A stretch of DNA of 64,000 nt from Roseiarcus sp963787135 (GTDB lineage Bacteria; Pseudomonadota; Alphaproteobacteria; Rhizobiales; Beijerinckiaceae). Location: assembly GCA_963787135.1 (NCBI GenBank), contig CAWBBW010000028.1, forward strand, positions 117,943 through 181,942. The letters run 5' to 3'. Shown piece after piece: positions 26,200-34,496 of this stretch (position 1 is the first letter of the stretch; every line of letters starts with the position of its first letter). Below the pieces are notes generated by a model. The model was given only the letters and a program-made list of their open reading frames with translations, was not told where the DNA came from and made no database searches. The translations under genes were made by a program, and so were the position numbers.

Positions 26200-27746
26200 C
26201 CGACGCTCCTCCGCTCGCGCAATCCCCCTCGCCTCCGGCGCGCGGCCCCTCGCTCGAAACCATGGGAATGACCAAGACTTTCGGGCGGTTCACCGCGCTC
26301 GACAATGTCTCGATCAAGGTTCCGGCGGGGACGTTTCATGCGCTTCTGGGCGAGAACGGCGCGGGCAAGTCGACGCTCGTCAAATGCGTGATGGGCTTCT
26401 ATACGCCGGACAAGGGAACGCTCCTGCTGGACGGGACCGAAGTCAACGTGAAGAACCCACGCGATGCCCAGGCGCTCGGCATCGGCATGGTCTATCAGCA
26501 TTTCACGCTGGTGCCCTCGCTGACGGCGGCGGAGAATCTCGTCGCCAGCCGCGCCGACGCGCCGGCGGTGATCAACTGGCGCAAGGAGCGCGAACGGCTC
26601 GAAACCTTCCTCGCCCGCATGCCGTTCCGCGTGCCGCTCGACCGGCCGGTGTCCTCGCTCGCGGCCGGCGAAAAGCAGAAGCTCGAGATCCTGAAGCTGC
26701 TCTATCTCGACCAGCGGTTCCTCATCCTCGATGAGCCGACCTCCGTGCTGACGCCGGGCGAAGCCGACGAAATCCTTGGCCTGCTCAAGGACATGGCGCA
26801 TCGCGGCGAGATCACCGCGCTGATGATCACCCACAAATTCCGCGAGGTCGAGGCGTTCTGCGACGACGTGAGTGTCCTCCGTCGCGGCGCCAAGGTCGGC
26901 GGGGGCAAGGTCGGCGAGCTCTCGACGCGCGAGATGGCGGCGATGATGATCGGCGACGCGGTGGTGCGGCCCTCCGCCGCCCGCATGCAGTCGGGCAAGA
27001 CAGCCAAGGTTCTCGAGATCGCGGGGCTCTTTGTCGAGAACGACGAAGGCCGCGACGCGGTCGCCGGTTTCGATCTTCAGGTCCGTGCGGGCGAGATCGT
27101 CGGCATCGCCGGCGTTTCCGGCAACGGGCAGAGCCAGCTCGTCGAGGCGCTCTCCGGCCAGCGCCCGATCAGGCTCGGCCAGGTCCTGGTTCACGACCAG
27201 GATTTCGAGCCCAAGCGCGACCACTTCGACAAGTTCAAGGTGTTCGGACTACCGGAGGAGCCGCTGAAGAACGCGACCGCGCCGGTCATGTCGGTCGCCG
27301 AGAACATGGCGTTTCGGTCTTTCGACAAGGCGCCGATCGCCTCGTTCGGATGGTGGATGTCGCCGGGGCCGATGCGGGCGCGGGCGCGCGATCTCATCGC
27401 CAAATACAATGTCAAGACGGTGTCGCCCGACGCGCCGATCCGCGATCTCTCCGGCGGCAACGTGCAGCGGGCGGTGCTCGCGCGCGAACTCTCCAACGAC
27501 GTCGACGTGCTGATCGTCGCCAATCCCTGTTTCGGCCTCGACTTCGTCTCCGTCGCCGACATCAGGGCGCAGATCATGGAGCAGCGCAATCGCGGCGCGG
27601 CGGTGCTGCTGGTGTCCGAAGATCTCGACGAAATCCTCGAATTGTCCGACCGCGTCGCTGTGATCTCCGAGGGCAAGGTCGCCTATCTGACCGAGGCCGC
27701 AGGCGCCGACCGCACCACCATCGGACGCCATATGGCGGGACACTGA
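26196..27746 (+). CDS. BMP-type ABC transporter ATP-binding protein (two ATPase domains)
   Basis: 516 residues from ATG 26196, overlapping the atzD stop by 4 bp. Domain 1: Walker A GENGAGKST, signature LAAGEKQK, Walker B FLILDEPTS. Domain 2: degenerate P-loop GVSGNGQSQL and signature LSGGNVQR. Its Walker B position reads LIVANPCFGLD, so the catalytic Glu-Pro pair is replaced, as is usual for the second domain in this family. It must energise the permeases at 21311-23376, from which it is separated by three catabolic genes, an unusual order. Paralogue of the ATPase at 2692-4257. Confidence 0.92.
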   Translation: MTDAPPLAQSPSPPARGPSLETMGMTKTFGRFTALDNVSIKVPAGTFHALLGENGAGKSTLVKCVMGFYTPDKGTLLLDGTEVNVKNPRDAQALGIGMVYQHFTLVPSLTAAENLVASRADAPAVINWRKERERLETFLARMPFRVPLDRPVSSLAAGEKQKLEILKLLYLDQRFLILDEPTSVLTPGEADEILGLLKDMAHRGEITALMITHKFREVEAFCDDVSVLRRGAKVGGGKVGELSTREMAAMMIGDAVVRPSAARMQSGKTAKVLEIAGLFVENDEGRDAVAGFDLQVRAGEIVGIAGVSGNGQSQLVEALSGQRPIRLGQVLVHDQDFEPKRDHFDKFKVFGLPEEPLKNATAPVMSVAENMAFRSFDKAPIASFGWWMSPGPMRARARDLIAKYNVKTVSPDAPIRDLSGGNVQRAVLARELSNDVDVLIVANPCFGLDFVSVADIRAQIMEQRNRGAAVLLVSEDLDEILELSDRVAVISEGKVAYLTEAAGADRTTIGRHMAGH

Positions 27747-27802
27747 TGCTCGATGTCCGTCGGCTGGACGCCGCCGCCTGCCTCCTTTAGACATGCCGGC
27801 GC

Positions 27803-27991
27803 GTGACTCCTCCTCCATTTGATCCCGAAGCTCTCCTCGACGCCATGGCGCCCCTGCTCGGGCTGGCGCTGACCGCGAACTCGCGCGCAGGCACGATCCT
27901 GCAACTGCGGATCGCGGCCCAGCAGGCCGACCTGCTGTTCTCCGAGGAGCTCGACGATGGCCTGGAGCCGGCGCCGGTGTTCAGGCCGTGA
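27803..27991 (+). CDS. atzG: AtzG-like small subunit (DUF4089)
   Basis: 62 residues starting with GTG 27803 (MTPPPFDPEALLDAMAPLLG). Length, the N-terminal helix around LLGLALT and the second helix ILQLRIAAQQADLL fit DUF4089, the AtzG family, which resembles the GatC subunit of the tRNA amidotransferase. In Pseudomonas sp. ADP, AtzG is required to stabilise AtzE in a heterotetramer. The stop overlaps the atzE start (GTGA), the same order as known clusters. No clear ribosome site precedes the GTG; an in-frame ATG at 27845 would remove the first helix. Confidence 0.85.
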   Translation: MTPPPFDPEALLDAMAPLLGLALTANSRAGTILQLRIAAQQADLLFSEELDDGLEPAPVFRP

Positions 27992-29391
27992 GTCTTGGGC
28001 TCTTGGACGGTTCAGCTGAGGCGATCGCAGCTGCGGTTGTGAGCGGCGCGGCGAGCGCCCGCGAGGTGACCAAAGCGGCGCTCCAGCGTATCGAAGCGCG
28101 CAACGGCGCGCTCGGAGCCTTTACCGACGTGACGGCGGCGCGCGCGCTTGTCAGGGCCGAGGCGATCGACGCCGCACGCGCGCGCGGCGAAAGCCTGGGG
28201 CCGCTGGCCGGCGCCCCCTTCGCCGTCAAGAACCTCTTCGACGTCGAGGGGCTGCCGACGCGCGCGGGCTCGAAGATCAACCGCGAGCGGGCGCCGGCGA
28301 AGAGGGACGCGACGCTGGTCTCGCGGCTCGAGGGCGCAGGCGCCGTCCTCGTCGGCGCGCTCAACATGGGCGAATACGCCTATGACTTCACCGGACAGAA
28401 TGCCCACGACGGTCCTTCGCGCAATCCGCACGATCTCGAGCACATGACCGGCGGATCGTCCGGCGGCACGGGAGGCGCGGTCGCAGGCGGCCTCGTTCCG
28501 ATCGCGCTCGGATCGGACACCAACGGCTCCATCCGCGTGCCAAGCTCATTCTGCGGCATCTTCGGCCTCAAGCCGACCTACGGCCGCCTGTCGCGGGCCG
28601 GAGCTTTCCCGTTTGTCGCGAGCCTCGATCATACCGGGCCATTCGCTCGCTCAGTCGGCGATCTTGCGCTGGCCTACGACGCGATGCTTGGACCCGATCC
28701 CGGCGATCCGGCGCTCGCGGACGTTCCGGGCGCGCCAGCGACGCCGACGCTCGAAGCGGGGGCAGCCGGCCTTCGTATCGCCAGGCTCGGCGGCTATTTC
28801 GCGCGTTCGGCCGAGCCTTCGGCTTTTGCCGCCGTCGACACGGTCGCTCGCGCCCTGAAGGCGGACCGTGTCGTCGAGCTCGCCGACGCTGCTCGTGCGC
28901 GCGCGGCGGCTTTTCTCATCACCATGGTCGAAGGCGCAGCGCTGCACCTTCAACGCCTGCAGACCCGCGCGGCGGACTTCGACCCTGACGTTCGCGACCG
29001 GCTCGTCGCGGGCGCCATGCTGCCTGCTGCATGGTACGTGCAGGCGCAGAAGTTCCGCCGCCGTTTTCGCGAGGAGGCGCTTGTGCTCTTTCGCGAGGCC
29101 GACATTCTGCTTGCGCCGGCGACGCCGTGCCGCGCCCCAAAACTCGGCCAGAAGACCTTCGTCCTCGACGGCAAGGAAATGCCGGTGCGGGCGAATATCG
29201 GGCTCTTTACCCAACCCATCTCTTTCGTCGGTCTGCCGGTGGTCGCAGCGCCGTTGTGGACCGACGGCGAAAGGCTGCCGATCGCGGTGCAGATCATCGC
29301 CCCGCCGTGGCGCGAGGATCTCGCCTTGCGCGTCGCCCGCGCCCTCGAACGGGACGGCGTCGTTGCCGCTCCCATGGCGAAGGTAGGCTAG
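27988..29391 (+). CDS. atzE: 1-carboxybiuret amidohydrolase (AtzE family)
   Basis: 467 residues from GTG 27988. An amidase-signature enzyme with K81 (FAVKNLFD), S157 (GGSSGGT) and S181 (GSDTNGSIR) as triad, and the AtzE-type strings AGSKINRERAPA, NMGEYAYDFTGQNAHDG and AWYVQAQKFRRRF. With AtzG it hydrolyses 1-carboxybiuret, the ring-opening product of AtzD, to 1,3-dicarboxyurea and ammonia. It has no C-terminal decarboxylase domain, unlike atzF in this locus. A GatA function is ruled out by the missing GatB and the sequence type. Confidence 0.9.
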   Translation: MSLGLLDGSAEAIAAAVVSGAASAREVTKAALQRIEARNGALGAFTDVTAARALVRAEAIDAARARGESLGPLAGAPFAVKNLFDVEGLPTRAGSKINRERAPAKRDATLVSRLEGAGAVLVGALNMGEYAYDFTGQNAHDGPSRNPHDLEHMTGGSSGGTGGAVAGGLVPIALGSDTNGSIRVPSSFCGIFGLKPTYGRLSRAGAFPFVASLDHTGPFARSVGDLALAYDAMLGPDPGDPALADVPGAPATPTLEAGAAGLRIARLGGYFARSAEPSAFAAVDTVARALKADRVVELADAARARAAAFLITMVEGAALHLQRLQTRAADFDPDVRDRLVAGAMLPAAWYVQAQKFRRRFREEALVLFREADILLAPATPCRAPKLGQKTFVLDGKEMPVRANIGLFTQPISFVGLPVVAAPLWTDGERLPIAVQIIAPPWREDLALRVARALERDGVVAAPMAKVG

Positions 29392-29396
29392 CGATC

Positions 29397-30176
29397 ATGC
29401 CGGACAGCGGCCACTCACGTTGGGCGGGACGCAACAGCATGAAGGCCGCCGTCCGCAGCCTTGTCTGGGGCCGCCTCACCGAGACGGGGGTCAATGTCGG
29501 ACCGGCGTTCGATCGCATCCCGAACTTCGTCGGCGCGGACGCCGCCGCAAAGCGGCTCGGCGAACTCGACGAATGGAAACGCGCCCGCGTCGTCAAGTGC
29601 AATCCCGACCCGCCGCAGATCCCGGTGAGGCTGAGGGCGCTCTACGACGGCAAGCTTCTGTTCTCGCCGGTGCCCTATCTGACCAAGGGTTTTCCCTATC
29701 TCAAGATCGACCCGGAGCGGCTCGCCGCCAAGGGCGTCGATTTCGAAACCGCCGCCACCGCGCAGGGCTTCATGGAGCATGGCGAGCCGGTCGGCTTCGA
29801 GGACATGCCGAAGCTCGATTTCTGCGTCGTCGGCTGCGTCGCGGTCACGCGGCGGGGCGGGCGGACGGGCAAGGGCGCAGGCTTCGCCGATCTGGAGCAG
29901 GGCGTCTTTCGCGAGCTTGGCCTTGTCGACGCGAAGACCCCGATCGCGACCACCGTTCATTCGTCGCAGGTGGTCGACGACGGCGAAGTCGTCATGGAGG
30001 CCCATGATTCCGCGCTCGACTATATCGCGACCGAACTCGAGCTGATCGCGACGCTGACGCCCTTTTCGCAGCCGCAAGGGGTCGCGTGGGACAAGGTCCG
30101 CGCCGACCAGTTCGCCGACATTCCTTTCTTAAGCGCGCTCAAGCAGTCGATCGAGACGAGGAAGCGCGGGTCGTGA
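29397..30176 (+). CDS. 5-formyltetrahydrofolate cyclo-ligase-like protein (MTHFS family)
   Basis: 259 residues from ATG 29397. The C-terminal part has the MTHFS fold marks: PKLDFCVVGCVAVTRRGGR and GRTGKGAGFADLEQG (the Gly-rich substrate loop), then ATTVHSSQVV. The protein is longer than cellular cyclo-ligases (about 190 residues), and belongs to the divergent MTHFS-domain group whose function is not established. It sits inside the operon between atzE and atzH (4-bp overlap with atzH). Folate recycling linked to formate or formyl units from formamidase is a guess; an unrelated ATP-dependent cyclisation or ligation step is as likely. Confidence 0.75.
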   Translation: MPDSGHSRWAGRNSMKAAVRSLVWGRLTETGVNVGPAFDRIPNFVGADAAAKRLGELDEWKRARVVKCNPDPPQIPVRLRALYDGKLLFSPVPYLTKGFPYLKIDPERLAAKGVDFETAATAQGFMEHGEPVGFEDMPKLDFCVVGCVAVTRRGGRTGKGAGFADLEQGVFRELGLVDAKTPIATTVHSSQVVDDGEVVMEAHDSALDYIATELELIATLTPFSQPQGVAWDKVRADQFADIPFLSALKQSIETRKRGS

Positions 30177-30562
30177 CGATCGACGATCCCGACGCCAGGG
30201 CCGAGGTCGAGGCCGCGTTTGCGGCCTATGAGCGTGCGCTGGTCGCCAACGATGTCGCGGCGCTCGACCGCTTCTTCCTGCCGAGCGAGAGCGTCATCCG
30301 CTACGGCGCCACGGAAAACCTCTACGGCTATGAGGCGATCAAGTCCTTCCGCGCTGCGCGCTCGCCGCACGGGCTCGCGCGCAAGCTCGAAAAGACGCGC
30401 GTCGTCGCTTACGGCCGGGATTGCGCTATCGCAGCCACGCTGTTCCGGCGCGACAATGCGCCGGGGAAGATCGGGCGGCAGATGCAGACCTGGATCCGCT
30501 TTCCCGAGGGCTGGCGCATCGTCGCCGCGCATGTCAGCCTCATCGAGGAGCCTGCGTCATGA
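30173..30562 (+). CDS. atzH: AtzH-like 1,3-dicarboxyurea deaminase (HpxZ/NTF2-like fold)
   Basis: 129 residues from GTG 30173, overlapping the previous stop by 4 bp. A small SnoaL/NTF2-like alpha-beta protein with VEAAFAAYERALVANDVAALDRFF at the N-terminus and SVIRYGATENLYGYEAIKSFRAAR, the pattern of AtzH and of HpxZ from oxalurate catabolism. In Pseudomonas sp. ADP AtzH converts 1,3-dicarboxyurea to allophanate, keeping the AtzEG route from losing its product. Its presence next to atzG and atzE supports the full AtzDEGHF route here. HpxZ function is the main alternative, but no oxamate or oxalurate genes are seen. Confidence 0.82.
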   Translation: MTIDDPDARAEVEAAFAAYERALVANDVAALDRFFLPSESVIRYGATENLYGYEAIKSFRAARSPHGLARKLEKTRVVAYGRDCAIAATLFRRDNAPGKIGRQMQTWIRFPEGWRIVAAHVSLIEEPAS

Positions 30563-32001
30563 GCGATCTCCTGGCCGGCGTTATCCTGTTGCCGACCGAC
30601 GGGGCGCCGGCCGGTCCGCCGGTCGACATCGCGCTTCAAGACGGCCGTATCGCCTCGATCTCGCCCGCGGCAAGCCAGCCGTCGCGCCGGCTGCTCGCGA
30701 TGCCGGCGCTCGTCAATGCGCACGATCACGCAAGGCCGCTGTCGCCGACCTCCTTCGGCGCGGCGGCGAAGCCTCTCGAGACCTGGCTCCTGCGTCGCGC
30801 AGCGATGCCGGCGATCGACCCCTATCTCGGCGCGCTCGCCGCATTCGGGCGGGCGGCGCGCGGCGGAGCCGGGTCGGTGATGGCGCACTACACCCGGTTC
30901 CAGGGCCCGATGCCTCCGGTCGAGGAAGCCCGCGAGATGGCGCGCGCCGCAGCGGAGGTCGGCGTCCGGGTGACGCTCGCTATCTTCATGCGCGACCGCA
31001 ATCCGCTGGTCTATGGCCCCGCCGACAGCGTGCTGGCCCGGCTCTCTGAGCCTGCGCGCGCCGTAATCGAGGCGGAGTTCTTCGCGCCCGCGCCGAGCAT
31101 CGAGGATCAGATCGCCCGGGTCGAGGCGATTGCGGCGGCGGTCGAGAGCCCCACGTTTTCCGTCCAGTTCGGGCCGAACGGGCCGCAATGGTGCTCGGAC
31201 GAAATGCTCGCCGCGATCGCCGAGCGGTCGCGCGAAACGGGCCGGCGCGTGCACATGCACCTGCTCGAGACGCGCTATCAGCGCGCTTTCGCCGACCGCG
31301 TCTATCCCGAGGGCGCGGTCGCGAGCCTGAAGTCGCTGGGGCTGCTCACGCCGCGTCTGACGCTCGCCCATTGCGTTTGGGCGCGGAGCGAAGATCTCGA
31401 CGCGATCGCCGCGTCCGGAGCGACTATCGCGACCAACCCGAGCTCCAACCTGCATCTTGCCAGCGGCGTCGCGCCCATTCCCGAGGCCATCCAGCGCGGC
31501 TGCCGGGTTGCGCTCGGCGTCGACGCCTCGGCCTTCGACGAGGACGACGATATCTTGCGCGAGATGCGCCTCGGCCATTTCCTGCACGGCGGCTGGGGAT
31601 TCGAGAACATCATTAAGCGCAGCGACTGGCTGACCAAAATTGTCGCCGACGGGCGCTTCGCCAATGGCGCGCCGGGCGATGGGCTTCTCCGCGTCGGCCA
31701 GCCGGCCGATATTCTCGTGCTCGATCTCGACGCGCTCGACCGCGACGCGGTGATGAGCGTGCAGCCGATTGATCTTGTGTTCGCGCGCTCGACCGCGGCG
31801 CATGTCGCGGCGCTGATCGTCGAAGGGAGGGAGATCGTCCGCGACGGCAAGCTCACGCGGGTCGATCTCGAGGCGGCCGAGGCGGAACTGCGAGTGGAAT
31901 TCCGCAAGAAGATGCCGTCGCGCGCGAAATTCCTCGGCGCCTGGGACGATCTCGAGCCTGCGGTTGTCGAATTTTACCGGAGCAGCCTCGGCTGCTGCTG
32001 A
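30559..32001 (+). CDS. Uncharacterised amidohydrolase (AtzA/TrzN/nucleobase deaminase superfamily)
   Basis: 480 residues from ATG 30559 (overlap with atzH). Metal-binding marks of the subtype-III amidohydrolases are present: H55-D-H57 on strand 1, a His in VHMHLLETRYQ, a His in LTLAHCVWA and the Asp of ALGVDASAFDED. Such enzymes remove amino, alkylamino or halide groups from heteroaromatic rings (AtzA, TrzN, guanine, cytosine and SAH deaminases). In this context it could make cyanuric acid from an amino-triazine or open a different imported ring. The residues at the substrate end differ from AtzA and TrzN as far as I can judge, so no specific reaction is claimed. Confidence 0.85.
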   Translation: MSDLLAGVILLPTDGAPAGPPVDIALQDGRIASISPAASQPSRRLLAMPALVNAHDHARPLSPTSFGAAAKPLETWLLRRAAMPAIDPYLGALAAFGRAARGGAGSVMAHYTRFQGPMPPVEEAREMARAAAEVGVRVTLAIFMRDRNPLVYGPADSVLARLSEPARAVIEAEFFAPAPSIEDQIARVEAIAAAVESPTFSVQFGPNGPQWCSDEMLAAIAERSRETGRRVHMHLLETRYQRAFADRVYPEGAVASLKSLGLLTPRLTLAHCVWARSEDLDAIAASGATIATNPSSNLHLASGVAPIPEAIQRGCRVALGVDASAFDEDDDILREMRLGHFLHGGWGFENIIKRSDWLTKIVADGRFANGAPGDGLLRVGQPADILVLDLDALDRDAVMSVQPIDLVFARSTAAHVAALIVEGREIVRDGKLTRVDLEAAEAELRVEFRKKMPSRAKFLGAWDDLEPAVVEFYRSSLGCC

Positions 32002-32018
32002 AGACAAGGGAGCCATAC

Positions 32019-32966
32019 GTGACGAAGGGGTTGCCGATCATCGATCTTTCGTCTTTTGGCGACGACGAGGGCGTGCTCAATCAGGTCGCCGGGGAAATCG
32101 GCGCCGCGTGCCGCGATGTCGGCTTCTTCTACGTCGTGGGTCACGGCGTCGGCCGCGATCTGATGGCTGAGGCTTTTGCGCAGTCGAAGGCGTTCTTCGC
32201 GCTCCCGTTCGCCGACAAGCAGCGGCTCGCGATCGAAACGATTGGCGGCAACCGCGGCTATTCCGGTCTCCTGCACGAGGCGCTCGATCCGAAGCAGGGT
32301 CCGGACAACAAGGAGGCCTACAATGTCGGCCTCGATCTTGAGCCGGACGATCCGGAGCTTCTTGCCGGCAAAGCCTTCCGGGCGCTCAACGCGTGGCCGG
32401 ATCTGCCCGGTTTCCGCGAGACGCTGCTCGCTTATTTCGACGCCTGCGCGGCGCTCGGCGCCCGCATCCATCGCGCCTTCGCCCGCGACCTCGGCATCGC
32501 GACCGACTATTTCGCGGACAAGTTCGACCGTCCGATGGCGACGCTGCGCCTCCTGCACTATCCGGCGGCCGGGAGCGGCGGCGGGGAACCGATTGGCGCG
32601 GGGACGCACACCGACTACGGCAATCTGACGCTGCTCGCGACCGACGACGTCGGCGGCCTCGAAGTGCGCACCCGCGCGGGCGAATGGGTCGAGGCGCCTG
32701 CCCTGCCGGGCGCCTTCGTCGTCAACATCGGCGATTGCCTGATGCGCTGGACAAACGACGTCTACGTCTCCACTCCGCACCGGGTCGTCAACCGGAGCGG
32801 GCGCGAACGCTATTCCATCGCCTTCTTCTTCGACCCCAATCCCGAAGCCGAAGTCGCGGCCATCCCGTCCTGCGTCGGCGCGGGCGATAGCGCCCGATAC
32901 CAGCCGATCCTGGCGGCGGACTATCTCAAGTACCGCCTCGACGCGAGCAAGCCTGCCGGTCTTTGA
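32019..32966 (+). CDS. Isopenicillin-N-synthase-like 2-oxoglutarate/Fe(II) oxygenase
   Basis: 315 residues from GTG 32019, with AGGGAG eight bases upstream. The DIOX_N half starts LPIIDLSSFGDDEG and includes GFFYVVGHGV. The iron site is H-x-D in GAGTHTDYGNLTLL and the distal His in STPHRVVNRSG; the Arg of RYSIAFFFDPN would bind 2-oxoglutarate. Last gene of the operon, 17 bp after the amidohydrolase. Bacterial members hydroxylate or demethylate small molecules, and some act in pyrimidine or purine oxidation. Here it may prepare an N-methylated or reduced ring for the hydrolases; that is inference from position. Confidence 0.85.
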   Translation: MTKGLPIIDLSSFGDDEGVLNQVAGEIGAACRDVGFFYVVGHGVGRDLMAEAFAQSKAFFALPFADKQRLAIETIGGNRGYSGLLHEALDPKQGPDNKEAYNVGLDLEPDDPELLAGKAFRALNAWPDLPGFRETLLAYFDACAALGARIHRAFARDLGIATDYFADKFDRPMATLRLLHYPAAGSGGGEPIGAGTHTDYGNLTLLATDDVGGLEVRTRAGEWVEAPALPGAFVVNIGDCLMRWTNDVYVSTPHRVVNRSGRERYSIAFFFDPNPEAEVAAIPSCVGAGDSARYQPILAADYLKYRLDASKPAGL

Positions 32967-33270
32967 CCCCTCGCGCGCAGGATATGAGCGACCAAACGCG
33001 GATTGCCGGATCGGCGCGGCCATGCATCTACAGACCGCGACAGGGTCTCAACGAGATTTCAGTCTTGTCAAGTCTTGCGATCGACGTAAACTGGACTGCA
33101 ATGCGGCGGCCGGCTGTCGTAAAGATGTCGCTGCCGCCGCAGCGAGCGATGGTCGCAAGGAGGGACGGGGCCTCCGCGTTTTTTGTCGCCTCCCCTTCGG
33201 TTGGCTCTCGGGCCCCACGCTCCAGCAAGCAGAAAGGAATAGCCTAAGCATCAACAGCAGGAGGAAAATC
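32967..33270. other. Intergenic region after the cyanuric acid operon
   Basis: About 300 bp without a supported gene. No clear hairpin-plus-T terminator follows the oxygenase stop. The last 20 bases carry GCAGGAGGAAAATC, the ribosome site of the PEP-CTERM gene. Base composition drops toward AT near 33225-33270. Confidence 0.4.
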
Positions 33271-34284
33271 ATGGCGTTAGAGTGGGGACTTCATCTGAAA
33301 TGTCGCGTGACCTCGACAAGGAGGGCGACAATGCCTCAGTTACTCGGCGCAACCGCCATAGCTTTCATCTTGGCCGGACCGGCCTCAGCGTCGGTTGTGA
33401 ACTACAACCCGGCGCCGACCACCAGCACGGGTTGGAATAAGTGCAGCGGGGCGGATTTCGCTGCTCTGGCAAACGACTTCTGCCAGACCACCGCCTTCTT
33501 CGAACCGAACAGCCTGGCAACGGAGTTTAGCAATAACCCAGGCGGCATCAGCGTTATATTCGGGGCCGGTTTCGATGCCTGGAACAACACCAACAACAAA
33601 TCGAACAATCCCGCTGCGACAACCGCCCAGGGGTGGACGCTCAGCTCCGGCGGCGACCCCGGCGGCGCCTTGAATGTCTCGATCGCCAAGGCGTTGCAGT
33701 TCGATCAAGATCGCAATCCGGTCAACACCAACGTGTATAGCGGCGGAGCTCAAATCAAAGTCACTCCTAACGCCGCCCTGTTGAAAACGCTGAACACAGC
33801 GGTGGCGGCGGATAACGCAGCCGCCCCGGTAGGCAAGAAAGACTACCAAATTACATGGGTGCAGGGATTATATGACAACTACGAGGGCGCCAACACCGTG
33901 GCGGCGTTCTACGAAATGGACGTCAGTGGCTATACCGCAAACACCGGCGGCCAGAATCCTTCGTATTGCGCCAGTTTTCCCCTGGGCTGCCCGGGGGCTA
34001 ACACGTTTCTCGACACGCCATTTCTGAGGTACCTGCCGCTCGGCGACCCGCAGGGCTTTTTCTTTGGCAACGCCTATATCGCGATCGAAAGCCTCGATAA
34101 CAAAAGCCTGATTGTGTACGACGGAGTTGACTATGGCTGGCATAACTATGTCTCCGCCGTCGCCAACGCGCCCGTTCCCGAGCCTGCGACCTGGGCTCTG
34201 CTGCTGGCGGGCTTCGGGGCACTGGGCGTCGCCGGTTGGCGTCGCGGTCGAGCCGGTCGACCGCGTCTCGACCTGAACTCGTAG
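33271..34284 (+). CDS. PEP-CTERM sorted secreted protein
   Basis: 337 residues from ATG 33271 with an excellent GGAGGAAAATC site. A second ATG at 33331 (MPQLLGATAIAFILAGPASA) also has AAGGAGGG upstream and would give a shorter signal peptide without positive charge, so the first start with its Arg-Arg before the hydrophobic core is preferred. The mature part is Asn, Gly, Thr and Ala-rich, with NNTNNKSNNPAA, and is of unknown fold. The C-terminus PEPATWALLLAGFGALGVAGW followed by RRGRAGR is a PEP-CTERM anchor. Second such gene of the window; the two mature parts are not obviously related. Confidence 0.87.
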   Translation: MALEWGLHLKCRVTSTRRATMPQLLGATAIAFILAGPASASVVNYNPAPTTSTGWNKCSGADFAALANDFCQTTAFFEPNSLATEFSNNPGGISVIFGAGFDAWNNTNNKSNNPAATTAQGWTLSSGGDPGGALNVSIAKALQFDQDRNPVNTNVYSGGAQIKVTPNAALLKTLNTAVAADNAAAPVGKKDYQITWVQGLYDNYEGANTVAAFYEMDVSGYTANTGGQNPSYCASFPLGCPGANTFLDTPFLRYLPLGDPQGFFFGNAYIAIESLDNKSLIVYDGVDYGWHNYVSAVANAPVPEPATWALLLAGFGALGVAGWRRGRAGRPRLDLNS

Positions 34285-34496
34285 CTGGAGCAAGACAGGC
34301 TCGTCAGGAAGGGCTTTCCCGAAGCCGGATTCCGGTCTGGCGCCGTCGAACGTCGCCTTTTGGCGAGCCCCGCCAATTGAGTGACGCCAACTCGGCGTCT
34401 TCCGGAACCGTGCGGTCGCTTCCCGCGTTAGGGACTACGGGCGAGGGGCGTTCCCCGCGGCACACTGCCGCCGACACCCACTGAAGGGAAGTCGCC

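Noticed and set aside
26004..27224. A 406-codon minus-strand frame opposite atzD and the ATPase
   Set aside because: Antisense shadow; the plus strand encodes an unmistakable ABC ATPase with Walker motifs.
27988..29391. AtzE-like gene as GatA of tRNA amidotransferase with the small gene as GatC
   Set aside because: No gatB, sequence strings are AtzE-type, and the operon is catabolic.
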